Of a DNA stretch of 61,236 nucleotides, positions 35,942-45,808 are shown piece by piece. The DNA is taken from positions 1-61,236 of the forward strand of contig JAIDXM010000023.1 in NCBI GenBank assembly GCA_029058745.1. The letters are read 5' to 3'. A program made the position numbers and the translations under genes. Each line of letters opens with the position of its first letter. The first letter of the stretch is position 1. The notes beneath the pieces are model-generated. The model was not told the DNA's origin and searched no databases. It saw nothing but the letters and a program-made list of their open reading frames with translations. The DNA is from Muribaculaceae bacterium (GTDB lineage Bacteria > Bacteroidota > Bacteroidia > Bacteroidales > Muribaculaceae).

Positions 35942-36928
35942 ATGATGCACGGGACAGCGAGAAGAGGTGTGCGTAGTGGTGGCATAGTATGGAAGTCATT
36001 ACATTCCGGCATGCCGTTGCTTTCCGCATGTCTATCGTTTGTGATGGCATTATCCTCGTGTGGCGAAAAGAAAGAGATTTCCGGCACTGATGACATCCTT
36101 GTCAGTGTGGGAGACTCCACCCTGACATTGTCCGATGTTGTCAGGCGTATCCCGGTAGGGATAGAAAAGGAAGACAGCATGATATTGTTCCGGAGCATAG
36201 TCGATGGCTGGATCGAAGAGAGGGTCCTTATAGACATGGCAATGGCAAAGCTTCCGGAACTTGACGAGATTGAAAGAAAGGTGTCGCAATATCGTAACCG
36301 TCTCATAGTGGCGGAGTATCTCGGAAAATTGAGAAACGGGAGCAAGTTCAAGGTTGACCGGGATAGTGTCAGGCTATTCTATGAGGCACATAAGGGAGAG
36401 CTGATGACCGAGACCCCCCTTGTAAAAGGGATATATCTTAAGGTTTCGGAAAACTCCGGGCCTCTTGCGGATATTCGGCGTTGCGTATATGATGCATCTG
36501 ATGAAAGTGTCGATGAACTTGAAAAAAATTGGATGGGAGCAGCCATACAGTATGAGTATTTCAAGGAGGAATGGGTGGATTGGGAAGTGATCGCCGATCA
36601 GATTCCCTACCGGTTTTATGATCCGGATGCTTTTCTTTCCTCTACAAATAATTTTGAGACGACATGTAATGGATTCACATATCTGTTGCATATCAGTGAT
36701 TATCTCCCTTCGGGGAGCGAGATGCCGTATGAGTTTGCGTCAGAGCGTATTTCGGCGATGCTTGAGCAGGCTAAAGTTTCGAGTTATCAGGAAGCCCTTG
36801 TCAGGGCTCTTGTGCAAAAGGCCATGTCAGAAGGTAAGCTTGTGGCATTCGGTTACGATCCTTTGTCGCGGAGATTTAAGGATGGCGATACCAACAAAAA
36901 GAAAACGATTCAGAAAGATGAAAAATAA
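35942..36928 (+). CDS. SurA-like periplasmic lipoprotein without a clear isomerase domain
   Basis: This protein resembles the N-terminal chaperone part of SurA-type proteins (about 50-150: VSVGDSTLTLSDVVRRIPVG, RSIVDGWIEERVLID, YRNRLIVAEYLGKL). I cannot see a parvulin active-site region, so isomerase activity is doubtful. A lipobox (ALSSCGEK) gives a lipidated Cys at residue 40 counting from 35942. The n-region is unusually long; an internal ATG at 36011 would give a normal 16-residue lipoprotein signal and may be the true start. It sits between two SurA-type isomerase genes and overlaps the next by 11 bases, so it probably works with them. Confidence 0.75.
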   Translation: MMHGTARRGVRSGGIVWKSLHSGMPLLSACLSFVMALSSCGEKKEISGTDDILVSVGDSTLTLSDVVRRIPVGIEKEDSMILFRSIVDGWIEERVLIDMAMAKLPELDEIERKVSQYRNRLIVAEYLGKLRNGSKFKVDRDSVRLFYEAHKGELMTETPLVKGIYLKVSENSGPLADIRRCVYDASDESVDELEKNWMGAAIQYEYFKEEWVDWEVIADQIPYRFYDPDAFLSSTNNFETTCNGFTYLLHISDYLPSGSEMPYEFASERISAMLEQAKVSSYQEALVRALVQKAMSEGKLVAFGYDPLSRRFKDGDTNKKKTIQKDEK

Positions 36929-38303
36929 AAAGATTTTGTTTCCGGCAATGGCGGTAGCTGCCATGTCGGCAGTGTGTGCGTTTGCCGAGCCTCCTAAAAA
37001 TGTGGTTGACGAGGTGGCGTGGATTGTCGGAGACCAGGCTATATTCCGGTCAGATGTGGAGGAAATGTATCAGCAGTTGCGTTCCGAGGGGCAAGTTGTG
37101 TCTGGAGATCCATATTGCGTCCTTCCCGAAAGGATCGCGGTGGAGAAGCTGTATCTCCACCAGGCCAAGATAGACACTATAGAGGCTCCGGAGAGCAGGG
37201 TGTATGCGATGGCCGACCAGCGTATCAACTTCTTTATAGGTCAGTTTGGGTCTAAGGAGAAGATGGAGGAATATTTCCGTAAGCCCATGCCCATGATTAG
37301 GGAGCAGATGCTTGAGATGTTGCGCAACAATGCCATAATAAGCCAGGTGCAACAGAACCTTACCAAAGATGTCAAGGCCACTCCCAATGAGGTGAGAAAG
37401 TATTTCGACCAGCTTCCTGCCGACAGTGTGCCGTATGTGCCGATGCAGGTGGAGGTTCAGATTATCTCGTTGAATCCCAACATTCCTCGTCAGGAGATTG
37501 AGGATGTCAAGGCACGTCTGCGCGATTATGCAGATCGAGTTAACCGTGGCGACGCTGACTTTTCTACACTTGCCATTATGTACAGTGAGGACGGCAGTTC
37601 GATGCAGGGAGGGGAGCTGGGCTTCCATGGTCGTGCCGATTGGGTTCCTGAGTTCTCGAATGTGGCTTTCAATCTGAACGACCCGAAGAAAGTGTCCCGT
37701 ATAGTGGAGACAGAATATGGATATCATATCATGCAGTTGATTGCCAAACGTGGGGATCAGGTAAATGTACGCCATATTCTGCTTACCCCCAGGGTGAGTT
37801 CGGAAGACCTGCGCGACGCCACCAATCGTCTTGACTCCATCAGAAAGGAGATTGTAGGAGGCGCATTCCCGTTTGATGAAGCCGCCCGGTATATATCACA
37901 GGATAAGGACACGCGCAATAACCGTGGTGTGATGATGAATCAGGAAGAGCGTAGTGTCAACCAGGGCAGCAGCCGTTTTGAGATGCAGGAACTCCCTCCG
38001 GAGATTGCAAGCCGTATAGAAAAGATGTCGCCCGGAGATATCAGTGAGGCGTTTGTCATGAAGGACACTCGGAAGAATAAAGACATAGCGGCCATCGTGC
38101 GTCTCACCAACAGAGTGCCGGGACATCGCGCCAATCTTTCCGATGATTATAATATGATTAAGGAGATGTATGAGAATCATCAGAGAGATCAGATTCTGAA
38201 AGAGTGGCTTGAGAATAAGATCAAGGACACTTATGTGAGAATAGAAGACGGATGGAACAATTGTGATTTCCATTATAAAGGATGGGTGAAAGAGGCTAAC
38301 TGA
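36918..38303 (+). CDS. SurA-type periplasmic chaperone/peptidyl-prolyl isomerase
   Basis: This periplasmic chaperone of 461 residues helps outer-membrane proteins fold. The start at 36918 (MKNKKILFPAMAVAAMSAVC) opens a clear signal peptide ending near AFA; the reading frame is open upstream to 36618, but that part overlaps the preceding gene and has no signal. The SurA N-domain follows (VDEVAWIVGDQAIFRSDVEE). Two parvulin domains are visible, about 180-285 (SEDGSSMQGGELGFHGRADW, then PEFSNVAFNLND, and GYHIMQLI) and about 285-390 (VRHILLTPRV). The C-terminal helix closes the chaperone module. The OstA-like gene begins 3 bases downstream. Confidence 0.93.
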   Translation: MKNKKILFPAMAVAAMSAVCAFAEPPKNVVDEVAWIVGDQAIFRSDVEEMYQQLRSEGQVVSGDPYCVLPERIAVEKLYLHQAKIDTIEAPESRVYAMADQRINFFIGQFGSKEKMEEYFRKPMPMIREQMLEMLRNNAIISQVQQNLTKDVKATPNEVRKYFDQLPADSVPYVPMQVEVQIISLNPNIPRQEIEDVKARLRDYADRVNRGDADFSTLAIMYSEDGSSMQGGELGFHGRADWVPEFSNVAFNLNDPKKVSRIVETEYGYHIMQLIAKRGDQVNVRHILLTPRVSSEDLRDATNRLDSIRKEIVGGAFPFDEAARYISQDKDTRNNRGVMMNQEERSVNQGSSRFEMQELPPEIASRIEKMSPGDISEAFVMKDTRKNKDIAAIVRLTNRVPGHRANLSDDYNMIKEMYENHQRDQILKEWLENKIKDTYVRIEDGWNNCDFHYKGWVKEAN

Positions 38304-38306
38304 TAG

Positions 38307-40640
38307 ATGAAGTTTATTCTTCTTGACAGAAAAATGAGAGTGGCCGCCGCGCTTGGAGTCGTGGCGGCCGGCTTTGTAGTTAATATCGGCGTGCAGGCAT
38401 ATGCGCAGCAGCAGAGGAAGAAGGAGGTGGGGAAGAAGGAGGAATCCTACTCCCGTCCAAAGCCGACACGCCCCATCAGACCTGAGATTCCCGGGGCCAA
38501 CCGATACAGGGATGATAAGGTTTTCCTTGAGTATGCGGACAGCCTTTTCAAGATAGACACGCGAGACACAGTGGAGCGTCAAATCGTGAAAGGGAATGTG
38601 AAATTCCGTCAAGCAGGGATGTGGATGTATTGTGATTCCGCATACTATTACCCGAATCTTAACTCTCTTGATGCATTCGGTCATGTCCGTATGGAACAGG
38701 GTGATACCCTGTTCGTATATGCTGACAAGCTGTATTATGAGGGCAATGAGAAGTTGGCGAGATTGAAAAACGGCCCCTCATATGCTAAAGTCAGACTTGT
38801 GAACAGGGATGTCACGCTCACGACAGACAGTCTTGACTATAGCCTTGCGATGGAACTCGGATGGTATGAGAAGTGGGGGACTATCGATGATAAGGTCAAC
38901 ACACTCACTTCTTTATATGGAGAATATTCTCCCGGTACGAAAAATGCGGATTTCTATAAGGATGTTGTGTTGGTGAATAATGAGGATGGATATACTTTGC
39001 TCACTGACACTTTGCATTACAATACAGCCACGCATATCGCGAGGATTGAGAGCGAGACGGCGATTCAGGGTGCCAATGACACAATTATAACTACACGCGG
39101 AGTATATGACACGCAGGCGGGCAATGCGGAGCTCCTTACCCGTTCGATGATCATACACCGTGATTCTAACAACAATGTGACCACGCTTGAGGGTGATTCC
39201 ATAATCTATGATAAGCAGAACCGCATAAGCCGCGCTTATATGTTCAGGAATCCGTTAAAGACCGGGATGCCGATGGTCTTGACTGATACTGCACATAAGA
39301 CAACCCTCATAGGGGGCTTCGGCATATACAATGACTCCACCCGGGAGGCTCTCGCCACAGAATATCCTATGCTGATGGAGTATTCACAAGGCGACACGTT
39401 GTTCCTGAGGGCAGACACGATAAAGACTTACATAATCTCAGAACTTGTGGCCGCGTCACGAAGGTGGACCGCTTCCGGCTTTCCTGAAAAAGACGGGATT
39501 CCTGTGTTGCGGGCAAGCGACGGGATTATATGGCTTGACAGTATGTTTTTCTCTCTCGTGGCTCCTTTGTCGGAATTGCCGGTCAGACTTCTTTCCAAGG
39601 TGGCTCCCATGCAGGCATCTTCCGAAAAGGGAAATCGTCCGGAGATGCCACGGAAGCCGGATCCATTCAAAGAGATGGCTCATGAGAAGAGTCTTGCGGT
39701 TGGAGATTCTGCCGACAGTATTGTTTTGAATGAACGGCGTGCCACCGAGATGCATGAAGGAATTGGCACGGATTCCATATCAGGCGATTCGATTCCGTTG
39801 GTGCCTAAAGAATTCCATATAGCACTTGCCTATCACCGGGCCCGTTTCTTCAAACAGGATCTTCAGGGAGTGGCGGATTCAATGGTTGTTGTGGAACGGG
39901 ATTCGATGATGTATATGTTTCGTAAGCCGATTGTCTGGAGCGGAGAACGTCAGGTGACAGGCAACCGCATAGACATACACTTCAATGATTCCACCGCCGA
40001 CTGGGCCCTGCTTCCGGAATCCGGGATGCTTTCTGAGCATGTTGACGAGGATTTCTATAACCAGCTTGGTGGGAAGAAGCTTCTGGCAACGTTTGCCAAT
40101 CAGACACTAAATACGCTCGATGTGTCGGGCAATGTGGAGATGATATTTCTGCCTCAGGAAAGCGATTCCACCTACAATCGCCTTGTGGCGGCGGAAAGCT
40201 CATATCTCACCCTTGAGATGGACAGCGGAAGAATGTCGAGACTCAAGATGTGGCCGGAGGTGAGCGGAACCGTCACACCACTGTTTCTTGTTAAGAAGCA
40301 ACAGCAGTATCTCCGCCAGTTCCGATGGTGGGAATCTTTGAGACCCGTGCGTGAATGGTATGGCGACCGTTGGCATTGGCAGGACAATCTTGGGGAAGTG
40401 CCGGAAGACCTTGACCGTTATTTTGAGGCCGCTTCAGATTTTGGGGTTCCCAAGTCATTCCCGCAATTCCGGCCTGTAAGTGTCCCGGCATCCGGGGTGA
40501 CACTTACGCAGTTGGAAGAAAGTGAGGCTGAGCTGGAAGAGGAAAACAAGGAGACCGAGGAGAAATCAGAACTCATAGAAAAGGCTGTGAAAAAGGAGGA
40601 AACCGAAAATGAGGATGAAAATAATAAAGAGCAACAATGA
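38307..40640 (+). CDS. OstA/LptA-like outer-membrane biogenesis protein
   Basis: This 777-residue exported protein has repeated OstA (LptA/LptD-N) type beta units: DTVERQIVKGNVKFRQAGMW, MYCDSAYYYP, DAFGHVRMEQGDTLFVYADK, LYYEGNEKLARL, VTLTTDSLDYSLAMELG and further copies such as TLEGDSIIYDKQNRIS and LDVSGNVEMIFLPQESD. Such beta-jellyroll proteins carry lipopolysaccharide across the periplasm, so a role in LPS transport is likely but unproven. A signal anchor spans about 10-33 (MRVAAALGVVAAGFVVNIG). The last 45 residues are Glu/Lys-rich. The stop overlaps the mutL start by four bases. Confidence 0.88.
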   Translation: MKFILLDRKMRVAAALGVVAAGFVVNIGVQAYAQQQRKKEVGKKEESYSRPKPTRPIRPEIPGANRYRDDKVFLEYADSLFKIDTRDTVERQIVKGNVKFRQAGMWMYCDSAYYYPNLNSLDAFGHVRMEQGDTLFVYADKLYYEGNEKLARLKNGPSYAKVRLVNRDVTLTTDSLDYSLAMELGWYEKWGTIDDKVNTLTSLYGEYSPGTKNADFYKDVVLVNNEDGYTLLTDTLHYNTATHIARIESETAIQGANDTIITTRGVYDTQAGNAELLTRSMIIHRDSNNNVTTLEGDSIIYDKQNRISRAYMFRNPLKTGMPMVLTDTAHKTTLIGGFGIYNDSTREALATEYPMLMEYSQGDTLFLRADTIKTYIISELVAASRRWTASGFPEKDGIPVLRASDGIIWLDSMFFSLVAPLSELPVRLLSKVAPMQASSEKGNRPEMPRKPDPFKEMAHEKSLAVGDSADSIVLNERRATEMHEGIGTDSISGDSIPLVPKEFHIALAYHRARFFKQDLQGVADSMVVVERDSMMYMFRKPIVWSGERQVTGNRIDIHFNDSTADWALLPESGMLSEHVDEDFYNQLGGKKLLATFANQTLNTLDVSGNVEMIFLPQESDSTYNRLVAAESSYLTLEMDSGRMSRLKMWPEVSGTVTPLFLVKKQQQYLRQFRWWESLRPVREWYGDRWHWQDNLGEVPEDLDRYFEAASDFGVPKSFPQFRPVSVPASGVTLTQLEESEAELEEENKETEEKSELIEKAVKKEETENEDENNKEQQ

Positions 40641-42643
40641 GCGACATCATTAAACTTCTTCCGGACTCTGTTGCCAACCAGATTGCGGCAGGAGAGGTAA
40701 TCCAGCGCCCTGCTTCAGTAATCAAGGAGCTTGTGGAAAATGCCGTTGATGCCGGGGCCACGGAAATCAGGATATTCGTAAAAGACGCAGGACGGACTCT
40801 GATTCAGGTTGTCGATAATGGAAAAGGGATGAGCGAGACAGATGCCAGAATGGCTTTTGAGCGTCATGCCACGTCCAAGATAAGGGGGGCAGACGATTTG
40901 TTTGCCCTCCACACAATGGGGTTCAGAGGAGAGGCTCTCCCTTCAATCTGTGCCATCTCTCAGGTGGAGTTAAAGACGCGAACGGAGGACAGCCAGATTG
41001 GGACCAGGCTTCTTATCAATGCTTCTGCAGTGGAGATGCAGGAGCCATGTGCATGCGACAGGGGTGCCAATATAATGGTCAAGAATATATTCTTTAACAC
41101 CCCGGTTCGCCGTAAGTTTTTGAAAAGTGACAGTGTCGAACTATCCAATATAATGAGAGAGTTTGAACGCCTCGCGCTTGTCAACAACAATATCCGTATG
41201 AGCATAGACACCGGAGCGCGCGTGATGGATCTCCGGGCGGCATCGTTCAAACAGAGGATTGGAGACATCTGGAAAAATAATCTCGATCTTCATCTGATAC
41301 CTATAGAGGTTGACACGTCTCTTATAAAGATTTCAGGTTTCATATCACGTCCTGAGTATGCGAGAAGGAGGAATCCTCTCCAGTATCTCATAGTCAACGG
41401 TCGTAATATGCGACATCCCTATTTCCATAAGGCGATAATGAACTGTTACGAATCGCTTATCTCAACAGACACACAGCCGTGCTATTTCCTGAAATTCATC
41501 GTTGACCCGTCGAGCATAGATGTCAATATCCATCCCACGAAAAATGAGATAAAGTTTGAATACGAGCAGGAAATATGGCCTATACTGCAGGCATCAATAA
41601 AGGCCGCTCTCGGAAAATTCGGGGCAGTGCCTTCAATAGACTTCAACAGTGACGTGCTTCCGGTGGATCCGTTGCCACCCGGTGCGGTACCCGAATGTCC
41701 AACCCTTGATATTCCGGAGGGATATAATCCTTTTTCAGAAGAGAAGAAGAGTTTCAGTGGAGATTCAGGTTTTGGGGGGAGACTGTTCGGAGACAACGGA
41801 GGGATTGGATTCGGGCCGGTTTCCCATGACAGCGGGCATCGCCGAAAGGAAAAGTCGCCTCGTGGTTGGGATTCCCTTTACAGCGAATTTATGAACGGAG
41901 CGAGAGGGTTCGGCACTGGAAACTCATCCGGGTTTGAGACTGATGAAATATCTTCCATACCAGACATGCCGGACATCGTGGAACGGGAGTCGCCCGCTTT
42001 TGTAGATGATGATGAATCTGAGGAGTCTTTGTTTACCGATATAGAAATGTCTTCGTCGGTGGGTTCATTCTGCGTGCAGCATGCGTTGCGATATATAATC
42101 ACCTCCTCGAGGGAGGGACTCATCATTATAGACCAACATAGGGCACATGTAAAGATTCTTTACGAACAGTACATTAAAAAGATAACGGAAGGAGAGCAGG
42201 TGTCGCAAAGGATTATGTTTCCGGAGACACTCTCTCTTGACCCGGAACATCAGGCGGCGTTGGAAGAGGTGGATAGTGAGCTGAAAAGGCTCGGTTTTGC
42301 TATTGAAAGTGAGAAAGAGGGGAAATGGAGAATAATAGCGGTTCCGGTAATGCTCAAGGATTCAGATTGTCGTGATGTCATTTTGCGCATCCTCGATTCA
42401 GTCGGAGACGGAGGTGAGAACTACGGTAATGAGGGAGACATTTCGGGGAATATACTTTCGCGTGTAGCCCTCGTGATGGCACGTTCGATGGCAATCAAGA
42501 GAGGTAAGCGTCTCACTTGCGATGAGATGGAACATCTTATAGGAGAATTGTTCTCATTGCCGGATCCGGCCTATACGCCAAACGGGAATCCGGTGTATTG
42601 TGTCTTCGACAGTCGGCGTCTGGATATGATGTTCCGAGGATAG
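40637..42643 (+). CDS. mutL: DNA mismatch repair protein MutL
   Basis: MutL links mismatch recognition to strand removal. The GHKL ATPase has ELVENAVDAGA (31-41), the DNGKGM loop and GFRGEALPSI from residue 95, followed by the transducer domain with FFNTPVRRKFLK and the NIHPTKNEIKF stretch. A linker of about 120 low-complexity residues precedes the C-terminal dimer domain. There the usual endonuclease motif DQHAxxExxxxE reads DQHRAHVKILYE (499-510), with Arg and Val replacing the Ala and first Glu; nuclease activity is therefore doubtful. It shares four bases with the OstA-like gene, which is unusual for a repair gene. Confidence 0.94.
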   Translation: MSDIIKLLPDSVANQIAAGEVIQRPASVIKELVENAVDAGATEIRIFVKDAGRTLIQVVDNGKGMSETDARMAFERHATSKIRGADDLFALHTMGFRGEALPSICAISQVELKTRTEDSQIGTRLLINASAVEMQEPCACDRGANIMVKNIFFNTPVRRKFLKSDSVELSNIMREFERLALVNNNIRMSIDTGARVMDLRAASFKQRIGDIWKNNLDLHLIPIEVDTSLIKISGFISRPEYARRRNPLQYLIVNGRNMRHPYFHKAIMNCYESLISTDTQPCYFLKFIVDPSSIDVNIHPTKNEIKFEYEQEIWPILQASIKAALGKFGAVPSIDFNSDVLPVDPLPPGAVPECPTLDIPEGYNPFSEEKKSFSGDSGFGGRLFGDNGGIGFGPVSHDSGHRRKEKSPRGWDSLYSEFMNGARGFGTGNSSGFETDEISSIPDMPDIVERESPAFVDDDESEESLFTDIEMSSSVGSFCVQHALRYIITSSREGLIIIDQHRAHVKILYEQYIKKITEGEQVSQRIMFPETLSLDPEHQAALEEVDSELKRLGFAIESEKEGKWRIIAVPVMLKDSDCRDVILRILDSVGDGGENYGNEGDISGNILSRVALVMARSMAIKRGKRLTCDEMEHLIGELFSLPDPAYTPNGNPVYCVFDSRRLDMMFRG

Positions 42644-42661
42644 ATAAATGGAGATGAAGAT

Positions 42662-44089
42662 ATGGAAGATATTATAGCGTCCGTGAGTTCTGTTCTTACT
42701 GATTATGTCCTTGTCGTGTCGCTTCTAATTGTGGCGATATATTTTACGTTTTACACTCGAGGAGTCCAGTTCCGGATGATAGGAGAGATGTGTCGTCTTC
42801 TTGCGGAGTCGGGAAAGAAGGCACCCTCTGGACGTGGCTCTCAGGGAAGTCGCTCAGTCAGCTCCTTTCAGGCGTTCGCGATTTCCATAGCCTCTCGTGT
42901 AGGCACCGGAAATCTTGCGGGTGTCGCCACAGCAATAGCGCTCGGAGGTCCGGGTTCTGTCATGTGGATGTGGATAATCGCATTGCTTGGAGCTTCAAGT
43001 GCGTTTGTGGAATCAACCCTGGCACAGTTGTTCAAAGTGAAAGGTGAGGGCTCATTCCGTGGCGGGCCGGCCTATTATATACAGAAAGGAATCGGAAAAC
43101 GATGGTGGGCTGTCTTGTTTGCGGTCCTTATAACATTGACGTTTGGTTTTGCATTCAATAGTGTGCAGTCGAATACTATCGCCAACGCTTTTGACGAGTG
43201 TTTCTCATTTCCGAGAGAATGGATGTCGTTGATATTGTCGGTCGCGACCTTGGCGATTGTTTTCGGGGGAATCCGTAGCATATCACGTTTCAGTGAGATT
43301 GTGGTGTCTGTCATGGCGGTGGCTTACATAGTGCTTGCCATTGTGATTGTGGCTCTCAATATAGACAGGATTCCGGAGGTGATGCTTATGATAGTAGAGA
43401 ATGCGTTCGGAGTTGGTCAGGCTGCCGGAGGCGCTATCGGGATGGGTGTGATAATGGGTGTAAAACGAGGGTTGTTCAGTAATGAGGCAGGTGAGGGTTC
43501 CACTCCGAATGCTGCCGCGACGGCCGATGTGTCACACCCTGTTAAACAAGGGTTGATTCAGACACTTGGAGTCTATACTGACACACTTGTGATATGTACG
43601 GCCACAGCTTTTATAATATTATGCAGCGGTATGTTTTTGGAGGGGCATGATGGCATCGTGTTGACCCAGAAAGCAATTGATGCGGAACTTGGCGGAGGTC
43701 ATGAATATGGGTCTATGTTTGTGAGCGTCGCCATCCTGTTTTTCGCATTCACAAGTATTGTCGCGAATTACTACTATGGAGAGACCAATATCAGATTCAT
43801 ATATGACAATGACAGGATAATCGGAATTTACCGGTTGCTTGTAGGAGTCGTTGTATATCTTGGAGGTGTTATGTCTCTTGATCTTGTCTGGGGATTTGCA
43901 GATATCACGATGGCATTGATGACGTTGTGCAATCTGGCCGCTATCATTATGCTTGGACGGTATGCGGTGGTATTGTTGCAGGATTATACCCGTCAGAGAA
44001 AGGAAGGGAGGAATCCGGTGTATGAGTCATCGTTGCTTCCTTCGATATCATCTGAAACCGAATGTTGGTCGAAAGACTGTGTTGATTGA
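42662..44089 (+). CDS. AGCS-family sodium:alanine (amino acid) symporter
   Basis: This 475-residue inner-membrane carrier has about eleven hydrophobic segments. The family signature VGTGNLAGVATAIALGGPGS (about 80-100) is clear, and further family segments are FRGGPAYYIQKGIGKRWWA, GFAFNSVQSNTIANAF and MGVKRGLFSNEAGEGSTPNA. Proteins of this family take up alanine or glycine with Na+; the exact substrate is not readable. It is 18 bases after mutL and 21 bases before the FKBP gene, so it may be part of the same transcript. Confidence 0.93.
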   Translation: MEDIIASVSSVLTDYVLVVSLLIVAIYFTFYTRGVQFRMIGEMCRLLAESGKKAPSGRGSQGSRSVSSFQAFAISIASRVGTGNLAGVATAIALGGPGSVMWMWIIALLGASSAFVESTLAQLFKVKGEGSFRGGPAYYIQKGIGKRWWAVLFAVLITLTFGFAFNSVQSNTIANAFDECFSFPREWMSLILSVATLAIVFGGIRSISRFSEIVVSVMAVAYIVLAIVIVALNIDRIPEVMLMIVENAFGVGQAAGGAIGMGVIMGVKRGLFSNEAGEGSTPNAAATADVSHPVKQGLIQTLGVYTDTLVICTATAFIILCSGMFLEGHDGIVLTQKAIDAELGGGHEYGSMFVSVAILFFAFTSIVANYYYGETNIRFIYDNDRIIGIYRLLVGVVVYLGGVMSLDLVWGFADITMALMTLCNLAAIIMLGRYAVVLLQDYTRQRKEGRNPVYESSLLPSISSETECWSKDCVD

Positions 44090-44110
44090 ACTAAAATAAC
44101 AAAACCGAAT

Positions 44111-44509
44111 ATGTCGAAACAGGAATATATTGAAAAGAACAGGCAGTGGCTTGAGGATAAAAGGAATGAGGAGGGAGTGAGTATGCTCGATAGAGGCGTC
44201 ATGTATAAGGTGATAAAGTCGGGAGATAAGTCGATGCCGTCACCCAAGGCGAGCAGTGTGGTGACAGTCCATTATGTCGGGAAGACAATCAACGGCAAGA
44301 CATTCGACAGCAGTCGAGGAGGTGTGGCCCCGGCTTTCCGTCTCCGCGATCTTATCGAGGGTTGGACAATTGCCCTTTGCAGAATGCATCCCGGCGACAT
44401 GTGGGAAGTCTATATCCCGGCGGAGCTTGGCTATGGCCGGTTCAACCAGCCCGGTATTCCCGGCGGGTCAACACTTGTTTTTGATATAGAGCTGATATCG
44501 GTCAATTAA
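44111..44509 (+). CDS. FKBP-type peptidyl-prolyl isomerase
   Basis: This 132-residue isomerase has a single FKBP domain (about 45-131): VVTVHYVGKTINGKTFDSSR, EGWTIALCRMHPGDMWEVYI, PAELGYGRF and GGSTLVFDIELISV. The first 30 residues are helical and charged. No signal peptide or lipobox is seen, so it appears cytoplasmic. The binding-pocket Tyr, Phe, Asp, Trp and Phe positions seem retained. The GH43 gene starts 12 bases later. Confidence 0.92.
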   Translation: MSKQEYIEKNRQWLEDKRNEEGVSMLDRGVMYKVIKSGDKSMPSPKASSVVTVHYVGKTINGKTFDSSRGGVAPAFRLRDLIEGWTIALCRMHPGDMWEVYIPAELGYGRFNQPGIPGGSTLVFDIELISVN

Positions 44510-44521
44510 TGCGTCTGCGAT

Positions 44522-45808
44522 ATGAGAAGAGTTATTATGCCGGTCTTGTTAATGGTTGCGTCCATGTGTATTGCGGAAGTGCCGAGAACTGTAGAGAATC
44601 CTATTATCCCAGGCTTTAATCCGGATCCGTCGATATGTAGGGTTGGTGAGGATTATTATCTTGTCACAAGTTCGTTTGCATTTTATCCCGGACTTCCGAT
44701 TTATCATAGCAAGGATTTGGTGAATTGGGAGCTGATAGGACATGCTATAGATGAAAAAAATATAGGAGGATTTCATTTTGATGGTTTAGGAGACAATGAC
44801 GGGATATGGGCTCCGACGATAAGACATCATGATGGGAAGTTCTATATCTCCTCAACAATGTGGAAGGGAGGTGGAAATTTTATACTCACATCAGATAGCC
44901 CTACCGGCCCTTGGCATGGACCGGTATGGGTTGAGGGCGCATCAGGTATTGACCCGACCATTTTCTGGGATGATGACGGTAAGTCTTATTATATAGGGAA
45001 TCGCTACGATTTTAAACAATCGTGGCCTGGCCAGGTGGGTATTCAGATTCAGGAGATTGATCTTGAGAATGAGGCGAAAGGGGAAGTTACGGAAAAGAAA
45101 ACCGGACTTACGTTTGAGGCTCCAGTGTATAGGCTTAAGGGAGATAATTATATATTGTCGTTCGGACATGCCATGAATTCCAGATATGCGGAAGGTCCGC
45201 ATATCTATAAGATAGAAGGACGTTATTATCTCATTATGGCAGAAGGAGGATCCGGTAATTATCATGCGGTGACAGTACATTGCTCGGATTCCATTTTCGG
45301 TCCGTATGTCCCTCAACAGATTAATCCGGTACTTACTCATCGTCATCTTGGTGATGGGTACCCTGTTCAGAATATAGGCCATGCAGATCTTGTGCAGACT
45401 CCGAGAGGAGACTGGTATGCTGTATGTCTTGGGAATAGATATATCTCGGAGAATGGTCTTGAAGGAAGATATTGTCCGCTTGGCCGGGAGACATGGCTTG
45501 TGGAGGTCTCGCTCCAGAATGGTCAGATTGTGATGTCGCCGGGAACGGGGATTGTAGGCCAGGAAGTGAAGGCTCCGGATCTGCCGTGGACCCCGGTTGA
45601 ATCAGTGGCCGGTGAATATACGCCTATGACTATGAAAAACATTAGATTGACTAAGGTGACCGGCCATGAATGGTCGTATGAGCGAGTTGTCAGTGACGGT
45701 TCTCCGGAAGAAGGGATTATATTGTTCCGGACTGTTGACAGTTATTATTCTCTTGTGAAGGAGAGTGACAGGATAACACTGACATCAGTAGCCGGAGGGG
45801 TAAAGTAG
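44522..45808 (+). CDS. GH43-family glycosidase (beta-xylosidase/arabinofuranosidase type), interrupted by an in-frame stop
   Basis: This is an exported glycoside hydrolase of family 43. A signal peptide (about 1-18) precedes the five-bladed propeller: NPIIPGFNPDPSICRVGEDY carries the catalytic base Asp region, GIDPTIFWDDDGKSYYIGN the second Asp, and AEGPHIYKIEGRYYLIMAEG the general acid Glu. A C-terminal concanavalin-like domain begins near residue 365. TAG at 45806 stops translation within it, but the same frame continues for 60 codons (45809-45991) with matching family sequence. The propeller is intact, so the product may still be active if stable. There are no SusCD genes beside it. Codon use seems richer in A+T than in its neighbours. 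Confidence 0.85.
   Translation: MRRVIMPVLLMVASMCIAEVPRTVENPIIPGFNPDPSICRVGEDYYLVTSSFAFYPGLPIYHSKDLVNWELIGHAIDEKNIGGFHFDGLGDNDGIWAPTIRHHDGKFYISSTMWKGGGNFILTSDSPTGPWHGPVWVEGASGIDPTIFWDDDGKSYYIGNRYDFKQSWPGQVGIQIQEIDLENEAKGEVTEKKTGLTFEAPVYRLKGDNYILSFGHAMNSRYAEGPHIYKIEGRYYLIMAEGGSGNYHAVTVHCSDSIFGPYVPQQINPVLTHRHLGDGYPVQNIGHADLVQTPRGDWYAVCLGNRYISENGLEGRYCPLGRETWLVEVSLQNGQIVMSPGTGIVGQEVKAPDLPWTPVESVAGEYTPMTMKNIRLTKVTGHEWSYERVVSDGSPEEGIILFRTVDSYYSLVKESDRITLTSVAGGVK

Noticed and set aside
36618..36917. Upstream 100 codons of the SurA reading frame
   Set aside because: They overlap the preceding lipoprotein gene and would bury a clean signal peptide that begins at 36918.
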